Positions 45,401-55,744 of a DNA stretch of 64,000 nt are shown one piece after another. The notes beneath the pieces were generated by a model. It was not told the origin of the DNA, did not search any database, and worked only from the letters and a program-made list of their open reading frames with translations. A program made the position numbers and the translations under genes. Within the stretch, counting starts at the first letter, position 1. The number at the start of each line of letters is the position of its first letter. This DNA is from Plantago ovata (taxonomy: Eukaryota; Streptophyta; Magnoliopsida; Lamiales; Plantaginaceae), in the NCBI GenBank assembly GCA_028274465.1, contig CM051457.1, positions 32,647,313 through 32,711,312 on the forward strand, read 5' to 3'.

Positions 45401-47697
45401 ATGTTGCAGTAGGAAGTAGGAACATATTCTCAAACTTGTGTTTTTGGGGAAAATCCTTGCCCTTTCGTCTGTTGTCCAACAACATATGCATCTTTTGGCA
45501 AAAAATAAATAAAATACATAATAAAATAATAATAATAAACCAACAAATAGATCCCACTTAAATGCTTAATCAAAACAAATCTAGAGCAAGTACAATTGGA
45601 CAAAAGATTGCTTTAATATACAAATCCTAGGTTTAAATACCCCTATATAGAAGTACTGTAATAACTAGGTACAAAACCGAATTATCTCTCCGTCCGTGCT
45701 AATCAATAAATCCTCCAAAAATCTGGTGCAAAAATTAAAACATTGGGAGGGAGGGAGTACTTAAGTAGGGGTTTCAGTGGAAAAAATTAAAATCAAACAT
45801 TTATTTATTTATTTGAAGTTAAAAAATATTGGCAACAAAATGTTAGATTGAAAAAGTGAACTTTGGGAGCCAATAGAATGATAGATTAGTTTGTTTATAT
45901 GCCCCTCTGAAGATTTTGTAGGTAAATAATGATTTAGCATTGGAGTTTGCTTTTTTTTCCCCTGTGGAAGGTAGAAATAAATTGTATTGTACGTAAGTTC
46001 TTCGGCACATTAAGGAGTTCTATGAAACTAACGTGCAAGCTAAAGTTGGGATATAGTATTGTTTCAAAACTTAGTTGTGGAATCACTATTCCGGGTGCTA
46101 GTGAACTCATTCCTTCCTTGTACAATACAGACTTGTCAAACTCCAATACGTCCAATTACCCCACGCAGCCTTCTGGATTCCATTTGCTGGTCAGTTTCGG
46201 AGCCAACCTCCACTGCTTCTATTTACACAGACTCTTCGAGTATTGAGAATGCTGTCGAAGACCATACATCTGATTTCTTTGATGCAAAGGAAGATGGGAA
46301 GGAATCTGAGACTTCATTTGTGAACTTATCCAGGCCGCTACGAGAAAGGTGGTTAATCTGCTTCCTAAATTATTCCTGGACAGATCTGTTCTCTATTACT
46401 GTCATATAAGTCGTCAAAAGTGAGTGACTGTTAAGGTAACATCATGTTGGAGAACTTGCCAGGCAGCGCCTGCCCCCCCAACCCTGTTTAAGACATAATT
46501 TGTGGTCATCTGTTGCACTGTTTTTATTACTTAGAATTCCTGTGTTTCGAGACTGAAATATCTGGACATAAACTTCTCCGTACTAAGTATGAAACTTTCG
46601 GTGCAAAACCATTTGAAACTTTTTTGTTTTTTAATTAAATTATGTCAAATCAGTTTTTAGAATCAGTCAGGGACTGTAAAATAATGTAATAGCTGGAGAT
46701 TTGACATGAGCTATATATTGTTGGTGGGGGGGGGGGGGGGTATGCTTATTCCCCCCATGATACTCATATATAGCCCACAGTACAATTGACAAGTTTCATC
46801 ATGTTCTCAAACAGAATATTTCCTAACTTCAATTGCAGGGAGAAGTCCGAGTTGATATTCAAAGGCCATTTTCTCACTATTTTGTTCCCAGTGGATAGAT
46901 TTTCAGAGATTGGTCCATGTTCGAGGACATTCTTCAGCAGTAAAGGATTCACATGCTTGCAGGTTCTGGACCATATCTATGCATTTTACCAGGTACTTGA
47001 TTTTCTGTGCAGCATATGTTCTCTTGCTTTGGTATGCTTAAACTGGTAATATGACCCGTGTCATACTATTGATTGAAAAGGTCTGAACATAGTACACTAC
47101 CCTGGGACTCACTCAGGCCCTCTAACTGATTCCAACACCACCAAAAATAGTGCAATCTCATTTATTTTTTTAATTTTTTTTTTTTTTTTACGGGGTGTTA
47201 TTTTCCATACAACAAAAAGACATGGATATAGATGACTGGACCGTGCTCTTTCCTGCTATATTTTTTACACTCTATTGTTCATACTAATATGGAAATCTTG
47301 TTTTTTAGACCTCCGCTGATAGATGGCTTCCCCATTGCATAGCTTTCATTTAGTTTGTGCAGTCGTCTCAGAACTGACCTACTAAATGTTTCATTACCCT
47401 TTTTTTTTGTGTGTGTGTGCTCATTCATTAGAAACGCAAAGGCTCTTTCATCTTACTAGACCATCCCTGTATTGACAGGAAAATATGTCAACAGAGGAAA
47501 TTGAAGTTGCCATCCACACGGACTCGAGGCATGCTGACCGACTTCGATCTGCTTACACCAGTAAGGGAACAAAAAAACATTGTTGCATAGAATTCAAGCG
47601 AATTGATTTTCTTGGTAGTCGTAAGAGTTTTGAAATGTTGAAACGTGTGCCCGGTGATAACTGTAGCAACGCCTATGAGTTGTTGATTAGAGCATGA
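42468..47697 (+). CDS. Two-BRCT-domain protein, TopBP1/DNA-repair-like
   Basis: BRCT domains bind phosphopeptides in DNA-damage and replication complexes; a nuclear role is inferred. Ten exons join in frame to 535 residues: 42468-42633, 42856-42947, 43223-43325, 43953-44224, 44542-44673, 44887-45009, 45177-45305, 46131-46348, 46839-46992, 47479-47697. BRCT1 covers about 43-135 (FSGLVICVTGL, then THLVVQ, then FLVTIGWFVDSVKRN with the conserved Trp112). BRCT2 covers about 196-275 (SSFYIDVDVPP, HVVCEGPS, PLWVLKSA). The C-terminal third (KSELIFKGHFLTILFPVDRF onward) is unrecognised. Intron 2 is AT-AC; the others are GT-AG. The start is the first ATG in frame (MFMDFSSSF); a second ATG lies two codons later. 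It is convergent with the ARM gene, whose stop is 176 bp away. Confidence 0.88.
42948..43222 (+). other. U12-type AT-AC intron in the BRCT gene
   Basis: The intron begins ATATCCTTT, the exact U12-dependent 5' splice consensus, and ends TTAC. TATCTTAAC at 43205-43213 fits the U12 branch-point motif, with its adenosine about 10-11 nt from the 3' end, and no polypyrimidine tract follows. With it removed, the frame is preserved (THLVVQ joined to SFHGRKFEHA) inside BRCT1; no GT-AG pair does this. Confidence 0.88.
46726..46740 (+). repeat. G15 homopolymer in BRCT intron 8
   Basis: Fifteen consecutive G within an AT-rich intron, followed by TATGCTTATTCCCCCC. Length may be unreliable. Confidence 0.9.
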
Positions 47698-47872
47698 TAT
47701 TGTGCCTGATTGTTGTCCAAAGTGTACAGTGCTACTACGAGTATGTTCAAGTTGATAAGGTTTATTAGCAATAGCACATACACAGTGCACATTATAAGAA
47801 GTAACAGTATAGCATTTGAAGGCAAAAAAGCCATGCAGTGGTGTTGTAGATGAATGATTATAGACAAGCTAA

Positions 47873-48875
47873 CTAGCATGCATCCATGAGTTTCTCCATG
47901 AGTAACCCAGCCTTTTCCCTGGCCCTACCTGAGCCCCTCACCGAAATATCTGCCAGTAATGAAGAAAACTCCGGCATCTTCATGGCATCCATCAAACAGA
48001 CTTCACTAGCGTCAAACAGCCGCAGGAGTATCTCACATATGCCTTCCTTGCTCAGCATACACCTTCTCTTCAAGATCTCCACCATTCGGGCCACTACTCT
48101 ATCTGTCCTTTTCAGCTCGCTCAGCCCTTCTTCAAACCGAGCTAGGAGGGCAAGAATGGCAAGTGAAGTTCCTGTGAGATCCTCACCATCCACACTCTCA
48201 CTCACTGTCATCAGCACTGGTATTGCTGCTGCTCGGACTGCCAGAGTGCAGTTGCCATGGAACTGGACTAGTTCCGTTAGAGAGCTTAGAAGGTAGTGCG
48301 TCGCAGGGCTCCTAGGCCCGGAGATTGCTTTCACCAGCACCTGCCCCACAATATTAACTTTTTGAGAATGTATTACATCAGTTATATACTCCTAGTATCT
48401 AAAATCACTTGCTACATGAATCAGGTCAGGTGTACATAATGTTTATATAGTTGGAAAGACTAACCTGAATAGTTCCAGCAACCCCAAATTTAGCTTTATT
48501 TTTGTCCAACATGGCCAAACTACATAGCAAGGAAGCAACCACTTTCATAGAGTCCGGGGAAACGCCATACAGAATGACAGTGTTCATGTGCAAGATGATG
48601 TCCATTTGAGCTAGCGAATGCTTCAAATTCGGGTTAAGTGACATATTGAAGAGGACGGAGAGTGCAAGTGTTTGAACAGAAGGGTAGACAGACTTGGAAA
48701 GGGCGAGGAGTGTAGCAACCGCGCCATCTGTCTGTGAGAGTATGTTCCGGTTCTGCGGGCTAACCTTGGTGATGGTAACCAGCGTTTGCAGGGCTATGTT
48801 TTGATCTTCATCTGAGCCTGATGATTGGGCTTCTTTGAGGCACTCGATTATAGTTTCCCGGACTCGGCTCGCCAT
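47873..48875 (-). CDS. Armadillo-repeat protein, U-box-E3-like without a U-box
   Basis: Two exons, 48465-48875 and 47873-48340, separated by a 124-bp GT-AG intron, give 292 residues. Most of the protein is helical ARM-type repeat: ALQTLVTITKVSPQNRNIL, VATLLALSKSVYPSVQTLAL, KVVASLLCSLAMLDKNKAKF, LAILALLARFEEGLSELKR and KEGICEILLRLFDASEV, with typical leucine/alanine spacing. The arrangement resembles the ARM tail of plant U-box proteins (PUB type), which recognise substrates, but no U-box or other catalytic domain precedes it, and MASRVRETIIECLKEAQ starts directly at the first helix. Function is therefore only a protein-binding scaffold by inference. Convergent with the BRCT gene. Confidence 0.88.
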
Positions 48876-49225
48876 GATCTGATACTATTACTAAGCTGCT
48901 GGTGTTTCAAAGGTGGTTCTTGGACTTTATGATTTGCTTTTGCTGTACGTACTACAATGGGGTTTTCATTTGACAACTCCGATGTTAACCAGACACAAAT
49001 GAGATTGTTTGGTTAAATGAGATAACATGTTTCACCTTGGAATTGTCAGCCAGACACAAAAGAAAAGACAAAAACAATCACAACAATGAACAAACCGATA
49101 GTCCTATGGCCTGCACTTTGTGAACTCTTATTAATCATACAGAATAAATTTTTCTCCTGGCATGAGTCATCTGACATTTTAACGTTCATTTTCATTCCAA
49201 TTAAATAACTATATATTGATAGTAC
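48876..49225. other. 5' flank of the ARM gene
   Basis: Promoter and leader are expected here; no distinct motif could be fixed. The minus-strand ORF at 49046-49336 has no coding character. Confidence 0.4.
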
Positions 49226-49402
49226 ACAAAATTTTATTTTTTTTGGAATAAAACTTCGCAAAATTTTTATTTCCAAACTTTTCAAATCCATGATGACGTC
49301 GATCCAAAGATCCAGACGTAGGCACAACCCGGCCAAATTTTCTCAATGTAACTCAGAATTAACACAAATAGACACAAACAATGAAGCATAGCAGCCTATG
49401 AA

Positions 49403-50209
49403 TTACAAGGCATAACAGTAAACCGCGAGCTTCTCATCCGCCAAACTCCTGATGCGGACAGTTTCTTTAATTTCATCGACATTCTGCATACAGAACGGCT
49501 TCTGTAGAAACACTTTCTCGTTTCGGCTTCTCCATATTGAATATACAGTTTCCATAAAAGCCATCTTCAACAACGTTGCCTTAGTAGACTTCCCTTGCGT
49601 TGCTCTCCTAATCCATCCTAATTCATTCGCAAAGTTCTGGGGATTATGAGTGACTTTCAGCCAATCCAGAATTCTCTTCCATACTAAGCGTGTGACTCCA
49701 CAATCAAAAAACAGATGATTTACACTTTCTTGGTTACCACATAAGACACACGTATCATCACCACTGATTCCCATCCGAAGTAGTCGATCTTTAGTATATA
49801 AGCGGTCTAAAAAGCACTGCCAGAGGGTAAACTGCGCCCTCGGTCTCGCTTTATTGCCAAAGAAGACTTTACGCCATGCGACTGCAGGTTGCACGCCTCT
49901 GATCTCTCTGTAAAACACATTTGTGCAGAACACACCATTCTGTTTTGCAGCTGCCCACGCATCTAAGTATAGTACCTGGTCACGCAAGTTCAGAATTCGA
50001 CGTAGAATCCATGAGCAAGTCGAAACAGGCACATAATCTTCAATCACATCTCCTTTCATATAATAGTCATGTAACCATCGAACCCAAAGCCGATCAGTTT
50101 TTTCACTCAAATGCCAAAGGAGTTTAGCAACAGATGCTACATTCCAGTCCACTAGAGAAATAACGTTCATACCTCCTTGATTTTTCGCATCACATATACT
50201 TTGGACCAT
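49403..50209 (-). pseudogene. LINE ORF2 C-terminal zinc-binding (zf-RVT) part
   Basis: 268 codons, with ISLVDWNVASVAKLLWHL leading into the zf-RVT domain: WRKVFFGNKARPRAQFTLWQ, then DTCVLCGNQESVNHLFFDCG with CX2C and H..C ligands. It belongs to the same ORF as the reverse transcriptase upstream, but in a frame broken by an indel or stop. Confidence 0.88.
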
Positions 50210-50247
50210 GCTATGGTATCTTTACGAGTTACTTCATTAGTCCCACT

Positions 50248-51963
50248 CTAAAGAAAAGATCTACAATGTGCCTCAATCTTCAATAGTAATGCCTTGGGAA
50301 TGGGAAAAATTTGCATCCAATAATTTGTCGTGGAAAAAATAACACTCTTTATCAACTGAACACGGCCAGCATAACTGAGAAGTCCTGAAGTCCAATGTCT
50401 TATTCTACACAGTACCTTATCAATCAAAGGTTGATACTGATTAATAGACAACTTCTTTGTATCCAATGGTATTCCAAGATATTTAAAAGGCATCTGCCCT
50501 TTAGTAAATCCAGTAACAGCCATCAAATCCTCTTCCTCAGTAGGCGTCAAACCGCCGCAATAAATCTTACTCTTACTTTGATTCGCCACTAGTCCAGTCG
50601 AGTCACAAAAGACATTAAACTTATCTAGCAACAACTGAATTGAAGTAACATCCCCCCGTGCAAAGAGTAAGAGGTCATCAGCAAAACAAATATTTGTAAT
50701 ATTAAGTAGCTCACACTTCGGGTGCCAATTGAAATCATGATTCTCTTTTACAGTAATTAGCACACGATGCAAATACTCCATAATAATAACAAATAAGAGG
50801 GGTGAAATTGGGTCACCTTGGCAACCCTCGCTTTGCTGGTAGGACTTTGGATGGATTCCCTTGAATATTATATATCGATAAGAAACAGAAGTCACACACT
50901 CCATGATCCAATCAATAAACTGTCCTAGAAAGCTCATCTCCTTTAGAATCTGTTCCAAAGCACACCACTCAACACTATCATATGCTTTCTGTATATCCAT
51001 CTGTATCAAACATCGGGGAGAAATACCCTTCCTTCCATACCCTTTAACAAGCTCTTGTGAAATGAAAATATTATCATGGATTACCTTTCCTGGCATGAAG
51101 GCCGATTGACTGTCATCCACGACATGATTGATAACCTTCCCCAACCGGCTTGTAAGGATTTTAGATATGATCTTATAAAGAGTAGTATAGCAGGATATAG
51201 GCCTCATTTCTTTCATGGTTTGTGCATCACTTGACTTTGGTATTAGAGTAACCAAAGTACAATTCACCGTCTTATACAAACGTCTCGTATGAAAGAAACT
51301 CTTTATAGCTCTGATTACATCATGTTTAACAATCGGCCAGGATGCCTTGAAAATTTTTGCATTGAATCCATCCACCCCAGGAGCCTTATTGTTGCCTATA
51401 GCCTCAACTGCTTGCCAAATCTCTTCTTCCGTCACCTCCTTACACAAACTGATACAATGCTCACGATTTAATTGCTTCCCATTCCGCAGAGCATTTATAT
51501 CCACCGCCCGGATGTGAGACGCCCTTGTCCCCACCAGGTTGCCGTAGAATCGAAGAACTTCCTCCTCCAGTTCACTTATTGTAGTCAGAATATCACCAGA
51601 CTCAGTAACTAGCTTTCGAAGGCCTGAATTTCTATTATTTTCCTTCACAATTGCATGAAAATAAGCATTATTCTGGTCCCCAAGCCGCAACCAGTCCACT
51701 TTTGATTTTTGTCTACCAATGTTCTCATCCAATGCAACCCATTTCATCAAATTTTCCGTACATTCCTTAACCCGCTCAATACAGCCTGTATTGAACTTAT
51801 CGACCAGTAAGCTATCTTGCGCATGTCCCAACATTTCCCTGGCTTGTATCACCTTTCTTTGCACCCCATTGTACCGATTTTGCAAACTACGCATAGCCCC
51901 CGTAACGCCTTCAGTTTTTCCCATACAACGTACATGGGATAGCCATGAACCGGACGATTCCAT
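50248..51963 (-). pseudogene. LINE reverse transcriptase (ORF2 middle part)
   Basis: 571 codons read openly. Motifs in order: NNKAPGVDGFNAKIFKASW, MRPISCYTTLYKIISKIL, SQSAFMPGKVIHDNI, QMDIQKAYDSVEW, GCQGDPISPLLFVI and the catalytic ICFADDLLLFARG. This is the RVT_1 core complete from finger to palm, preceded by the usual Lys-rich linker. The apurinic endonuclease is missing because the element is 5'-truncated, so it cannot transpose autonomously. A stop between 50248 and 50209 separates it from its C-terminal part. Confidence 0.9.
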
Positions 51964-51998
51964 CCCCTTGCAACAACTAATTAAACAAAATTTTATTT

Positions 51999-52902
51999 CA
52001 TCTTCTTCCGTCTAAAAATAAATTAAACAACTAATTTTTTTTGACATTTTTTAAAGGTTAATTTGACTTTAAATTATTCTCAAATCATACGATAAAAATA
52101 ATTAAAAATATTATATTATAAAAGTAGAATATTTATATTTTTTAAATATTATAGAACTAGAATGTTTGTATTTTCTAAGGTGATTATTGATCAGGTAATA
52201 CTCGTTAAATTGGAAATTTATTATAATATTTTAATGTAATAATTAGTACTTAAATTTGAAAGTAATTATGGGTTATCCCTACTTTAGCTGGCTAGATAAT
52301 GTAATTGAAGGAGTAAGATAGAGCCCCTATTTTAATAAGCATAATTGAAGTCTACTTGGAATTTTCTTAGTTTTTAACCAACTGCCTCCTTTATTCCTAG
52401 GCTAGAGTGATGGTTAAAGTGATTTTTTACCCAACCTTTTTGTGTGAAATTTGAATTTAACTCGGTTTGGAGTGAATATTGATGTATATGCATGGTTAAT
52501 TTATTGGTTTGGTGTGTGACAACAAGCAAGTGTACATATGGATGATCTATAGAGGAGATGCTTTGCAGTTATGCAGTAATTTAAACATCGTACGAATACT
52601 TAATAGAAATTTACACGAATTTTGAATAAGAAATTAGTGTGAATATTGATTAGAAATTTGAACAAAATTTAAATTTGAAAAAACATGATTTATTTATTTA
52701 TTGTTAGACAAGGTACACTAGATTAAACTGAATCTCTCTTATCTGTCATGCACTCATGCTATCGATCAATATTATTAACATATCACATACTAGGCGACGG
52801 ATTGCAAAACTGTTTTTAAGCCATCATCTTTGTGTTTGTTATCCACCCATTTGATGTGGGTGATGTCTGTGTCATTGAAGGTGGTATTCTACCGCTTATC
52901 AA
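51999..52902. other. AT-rich spacer
   Basis: CTTCTTCCGTCTAAAAATAA at the left resembles a Stowaway end, but no matching right end was found. No gene seen. Confidence 0.4.
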
Positions 52903-52952
52903 ACTTTTGTATTGGTACTCAATTGTTTGATTTGATTTTATTCATAGTCGAT
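52903..52952 (+). repeat. Left half of a duplicated H+-ATPase intron 1 segment
   Basis: ACTTTTGTATTGGTACTCAA and the following bases match 61306-61355 with one substitution (TTCATAG against TTCAGAG). The match stops exactly at the terminus of the Harbinger-like element and resumes at 58155. Confidence 0.92.
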
Positions 52953-53694
52953 CAGCTTGTTTGGCTTCAAGTTATTGAGAGGGCTTTTGAATAGTAACCC
53001 GAGAGGTGAATAGTATTTACTGTTGAGAGGGGTTTGTAAAATTAGTTTTGGGTTTGAGTTAGTAAAAGGTAGTAGGATATAGGGGGAATATTGATAGGTA
53101 TGATGATGATTGATGATGATTGGTTGATTGAATGATTGGTTAGTTATAGTTAGTTATTATTAGTTGTATTGGGATTGAGAGAGAATGTATTGGAAATTGA
53201 GTAGATATGGTTGGGATTTGAATTTTTTATGTTAGTTTAAATAATTTGAAATATAGTAGAATAAAAATGAAAAACTGAATCTAGGCAATATATTTATTAA
53301 TTTTCGTTTTTTTTTTAAATTATTTTTTATTTTTTTTTTTAAATTGAAGTTGATGAAAAAATGGAAAATGATTAGTGACAAAATTAGTTCATACCAAATA
53401 TGATTTATTTAATTTCTTATATTTATTAAACGACAATTATTCTTCTACACCAAGTGTTTTAACATAACATATATGCAATAGCTTGGTTTAGCCGAAACCA
53501 AAGAAATAGTCACGACCGTAGGACTAATTATTTAAATACAACGGTACGTTGAATTGTTGAAAAGACAAGTCACTGTTCTTCAACATGTAAGTACATCACG
53601 GTCAATTAGAATGCAATTATGTTCGACCGATTTGATGTTATTTAAACGTGCAGAGTCTCACCTTAGGCATTTTCAGATATATATGACATTTCTA

Positions 53695-54114
53695 TTACTT
53701 CGGTTGCCCATTCGGCCACATCTCCCTGGCGTGAACGAACCCGGGGAATATTACTTCACGTGAATTCTCTTCATGTTGACAACAATTTGATCGAGCTGCC
53801 ACTACAAGGTCCCCCGTGGAAGCGTCGACATGGCATGTTGGGTCATTTGTAAGTCTCATCCGAGCACTGACAAGTCTTAATCTGAGGAAAAGAGCTTTAT
53901 TGAGAAAGTCTCTTTCCGTAAGTCGAGCTATGGTTTCGGGAAATAATTGATGCATGCGATTGATAATCCGGTGCCATCCCTCCCTAGTGAAATCAGTTCT
54001 TGTCATAAGCTCGCCATTGTTGCGTCTTGCAACGTCACTCATAACGTATATGAAAGCTTTTGTATTCTCGTACGTCCATTCGAATTCGGTGAGATAACCT
54101 GGTGCGTGTGACGG
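53695..54114 (-). CDS. Myb/SANT-like DNA-binding protein of the Harbinger element (3' exon)
   Basis: The 139-codon exon starts after an acceptor (GTATACAG) in phase 0 and ends at a stop. Residues EFEWTYENTKAFIYVMSDVA, FTREGWHRIINRMHQLFPET, NKALFLRLRLVSAR and CHVDASTGDLVV follow the plant Myb_DNA-bind_3 pattern, including the WT and GW tryptophans. Such proteins bind transposon ends in PIF/Harbinger elements and occur as host genes. The upstream exon could not be fixed. The product would be nuclear. Confidence 0.65.
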   Translation of the reverse strand, partial: PSHAPGYLTEFEWTYENTKAFIYVMSDVARRNNGELMTRTDFTREGWHRIINRMHQLFPETIARLTERDFLNKALFLRLRLVSARMRLTNDPTCHVDASTGDLVVAARSNCCQHEENSREVIFPGFVHAREMWPNGQPK

Positions 54115-54350
54115 CTGTATACAAGATAAGAAGGGTTACTGTTAGTGCATGTTATCGTTTTTAAAAATAGACATTGCAAGGTTACCACGGTTAAGTACAA
54201 GGACAAAATAAATACATTAAACAATAATGGTTCACACCGTTCTCCACATTCATCTTATTTAATAGTACTAGGAAATGGTAAAACACAAATACATAGCCGA
54301 AACACACAATCCAAATCACACCATTCACTAACAAACATTAGCACACATAA

Positions 54351-54970
54351 CTACGCAGAAGGGGCTATGATGCGGTCCTCGTCCGGTGGCTCTGTAAGCT
54401 CCATAACACGGACATGTGGTCCTATGGCCCTGGCGGATGTATAATCGAACTCGGTTCCGTAGAAAGCGGCAACCATCTCCGTATACAAATCTTCGTACTT
54501 GTCAAAGTACTGTACAGCGGAGGGGAACATCTGTGAAAGGTTGAGTAATGGCATTAGATAATAAGATGTATTCGTAGAATGTTGATTGATTTATTGATTA
54601 AATGTTTTAGTACACTTACATCTCTCATGCCGGGATGCATAACAGTGGGGACGTAACACTTAGACCTGTCGTCGTACATCTCCACCCCTGGCATCCGAAT
54701 GAGGTAAGTCCACGCATTGAACCTCTTGACAAGCATGCTAAACTTAGACAGCACATAGTTCTTGCTAAAACACTGCCTGCGAAACTCTCCGTGTAGTAGG
54801 GTCGTGAGGTCAGAAAGACCCTGCGCCTCCATACGTGATCTGCATAGTAGAACACGTCTAGCCTGGACACAGTAACGGAGAATGAACCTGTCATGGCGCT
54901 CACTCCAAACCGCATCCGGCTCATATGGACAGTCGGGACGCCCGCACGAGAAGTGCAAGGGAAGGTCCAT
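54351..54970 (-). CDS. Unrecognised 176-residue protein of the Harbinger-like element
   Basis: Two exons, 54620-54970 and 54351-54530, join in phase 0 across a GTAAGT donor and a TTTCACAG acceptor, giving 176 residues from MDLPLHFSCGRPDCPYEPD to PPDEDRIIAPSA. The N-terminal CGRPDCPYEPDAVWSERHDR looks like a small Cys-containing motif, the rest is alpha-helical and charged. I do not recognise the family. It sits immediately upstream of, and co-oriented with, the Myb/SANT-like exon, so both may be parts of one transposon gene or of an element-specific cargo. Confidence 0.6.
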
Positions 54971-55111
54971 GACTGTAACCTACGCTTAAGAAAGCAATAC
55001 TCAAAACATATGAAACAACATGTACCCAACAGACATGACAACAACCACCGGGAATCACACACGCAGATAACTATTAAAGTCAAACAATTTCATATGTATT
55101 TAAAATGGAAT

Positions 55112-55262
55112 TTAACGGTTCCTCTCCCGCCACATTTTCTTCGCCAGCTTATCGCGAAAATCATCCATCTCGTTACGGGTACGAGGTTCCAGCACTTCCT
55201 CTGGGTAGTCCTCACGAAAGGATTCTCCTCGGTGGTACGAGGTTCCAGCACTTCCCACAGTT
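55112..55262 (-). CDS. Possible short C-terminal coding segment in the Harbinger element
   Basis: One frame encodes YHRGESFREDYPEEVLEP, then NEMDDFRDKLAKKMWRERNR and a stop. The RDKLAKKMW word resembles the RDxIAxxMW tail of Harbinger transposases, which would make this the remnant of the lost transposase's last exon. GGTACGAGGTTCCAGCACTT is duplicated within it (55179 and 55234). Confidence 0.35.
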
Positions 55263-55439
55263 ATATCAATTCAAAGCACAATCTGCCAAATTTATAAAAA
55301 CCAACAAAAAAAAAAATATACTTTTTTTTATTTGTTTTCATCTTCTCAGAAAACAATACTTCGTCCCTGGACCAATCTCACTGGAGCAACAATCTCACTG
55401 GAGCAACAAATACCCGAAAAATAAACCGTCCCACAAATC

Positions 55440-55640
55440 CCAAACAATGAACCGGTCTGCCAAACTACCTTACAAAAAACCAACAATGCCATACTGCCAA
55501 ACTTCCTTACAAAAAACCAAACTGCCACCATTAAAGGCAAACCAACAATGCCAAACTGCCAAACTACCTTACGAAAAACCAAACTGCCACCATTAAAGGC
55601 AAACTGCCTTAATGCGAAACTGCCAAACCAACAAACTGCC
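55440..55640. repeat. AACTGCCAAACTACCTTAC short tandem repeats
   Basis: Imperfect copies of AAACTGCCAAACTACCTTAC and AAAACCAACAATGCCA alternate. It explains the cysteine/valine/tryptophan-rich minus ORF here, which I do not consider a gene. Confidence 0.8.
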
Positions 55641-55744
55641 ATACAACACAACAACCAAAATGCCAAACCAAAAAACATACTAAATACAACACAACCAAAC
55701 TGCCATAGCACATAACACATACAACCAACAAGAAAATGTGTAAT

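Larger units (their letters stand above)
49240..51984 (-). mobile_element. L1-type LINE, 5'-truncated, with 14-bp target duplication
   Basis: The identical word ACAAAATTTTATTT lies at 49226-49239 and 51985-51998. The T-run directly after the left copy is the poly(A) tail on the minus strand. The 2745-bp body encodes the reverse transcriptase and zinc-binding domains but lacks the N-terminal endonuclease. Only one frame break separates the two ORFs, so the copy is fairly young. Domain order and FADD motif fit plant L1 LINE ORF2. Confidence 0.9.

Noticed and set aside
55346-55720. 124-codon Cys/Trp/Phe-rich ORF that looks like a membrane protein
   Set aside because: Explained by the AACTGCCAAAC short tandem repeat read on the minus strand.
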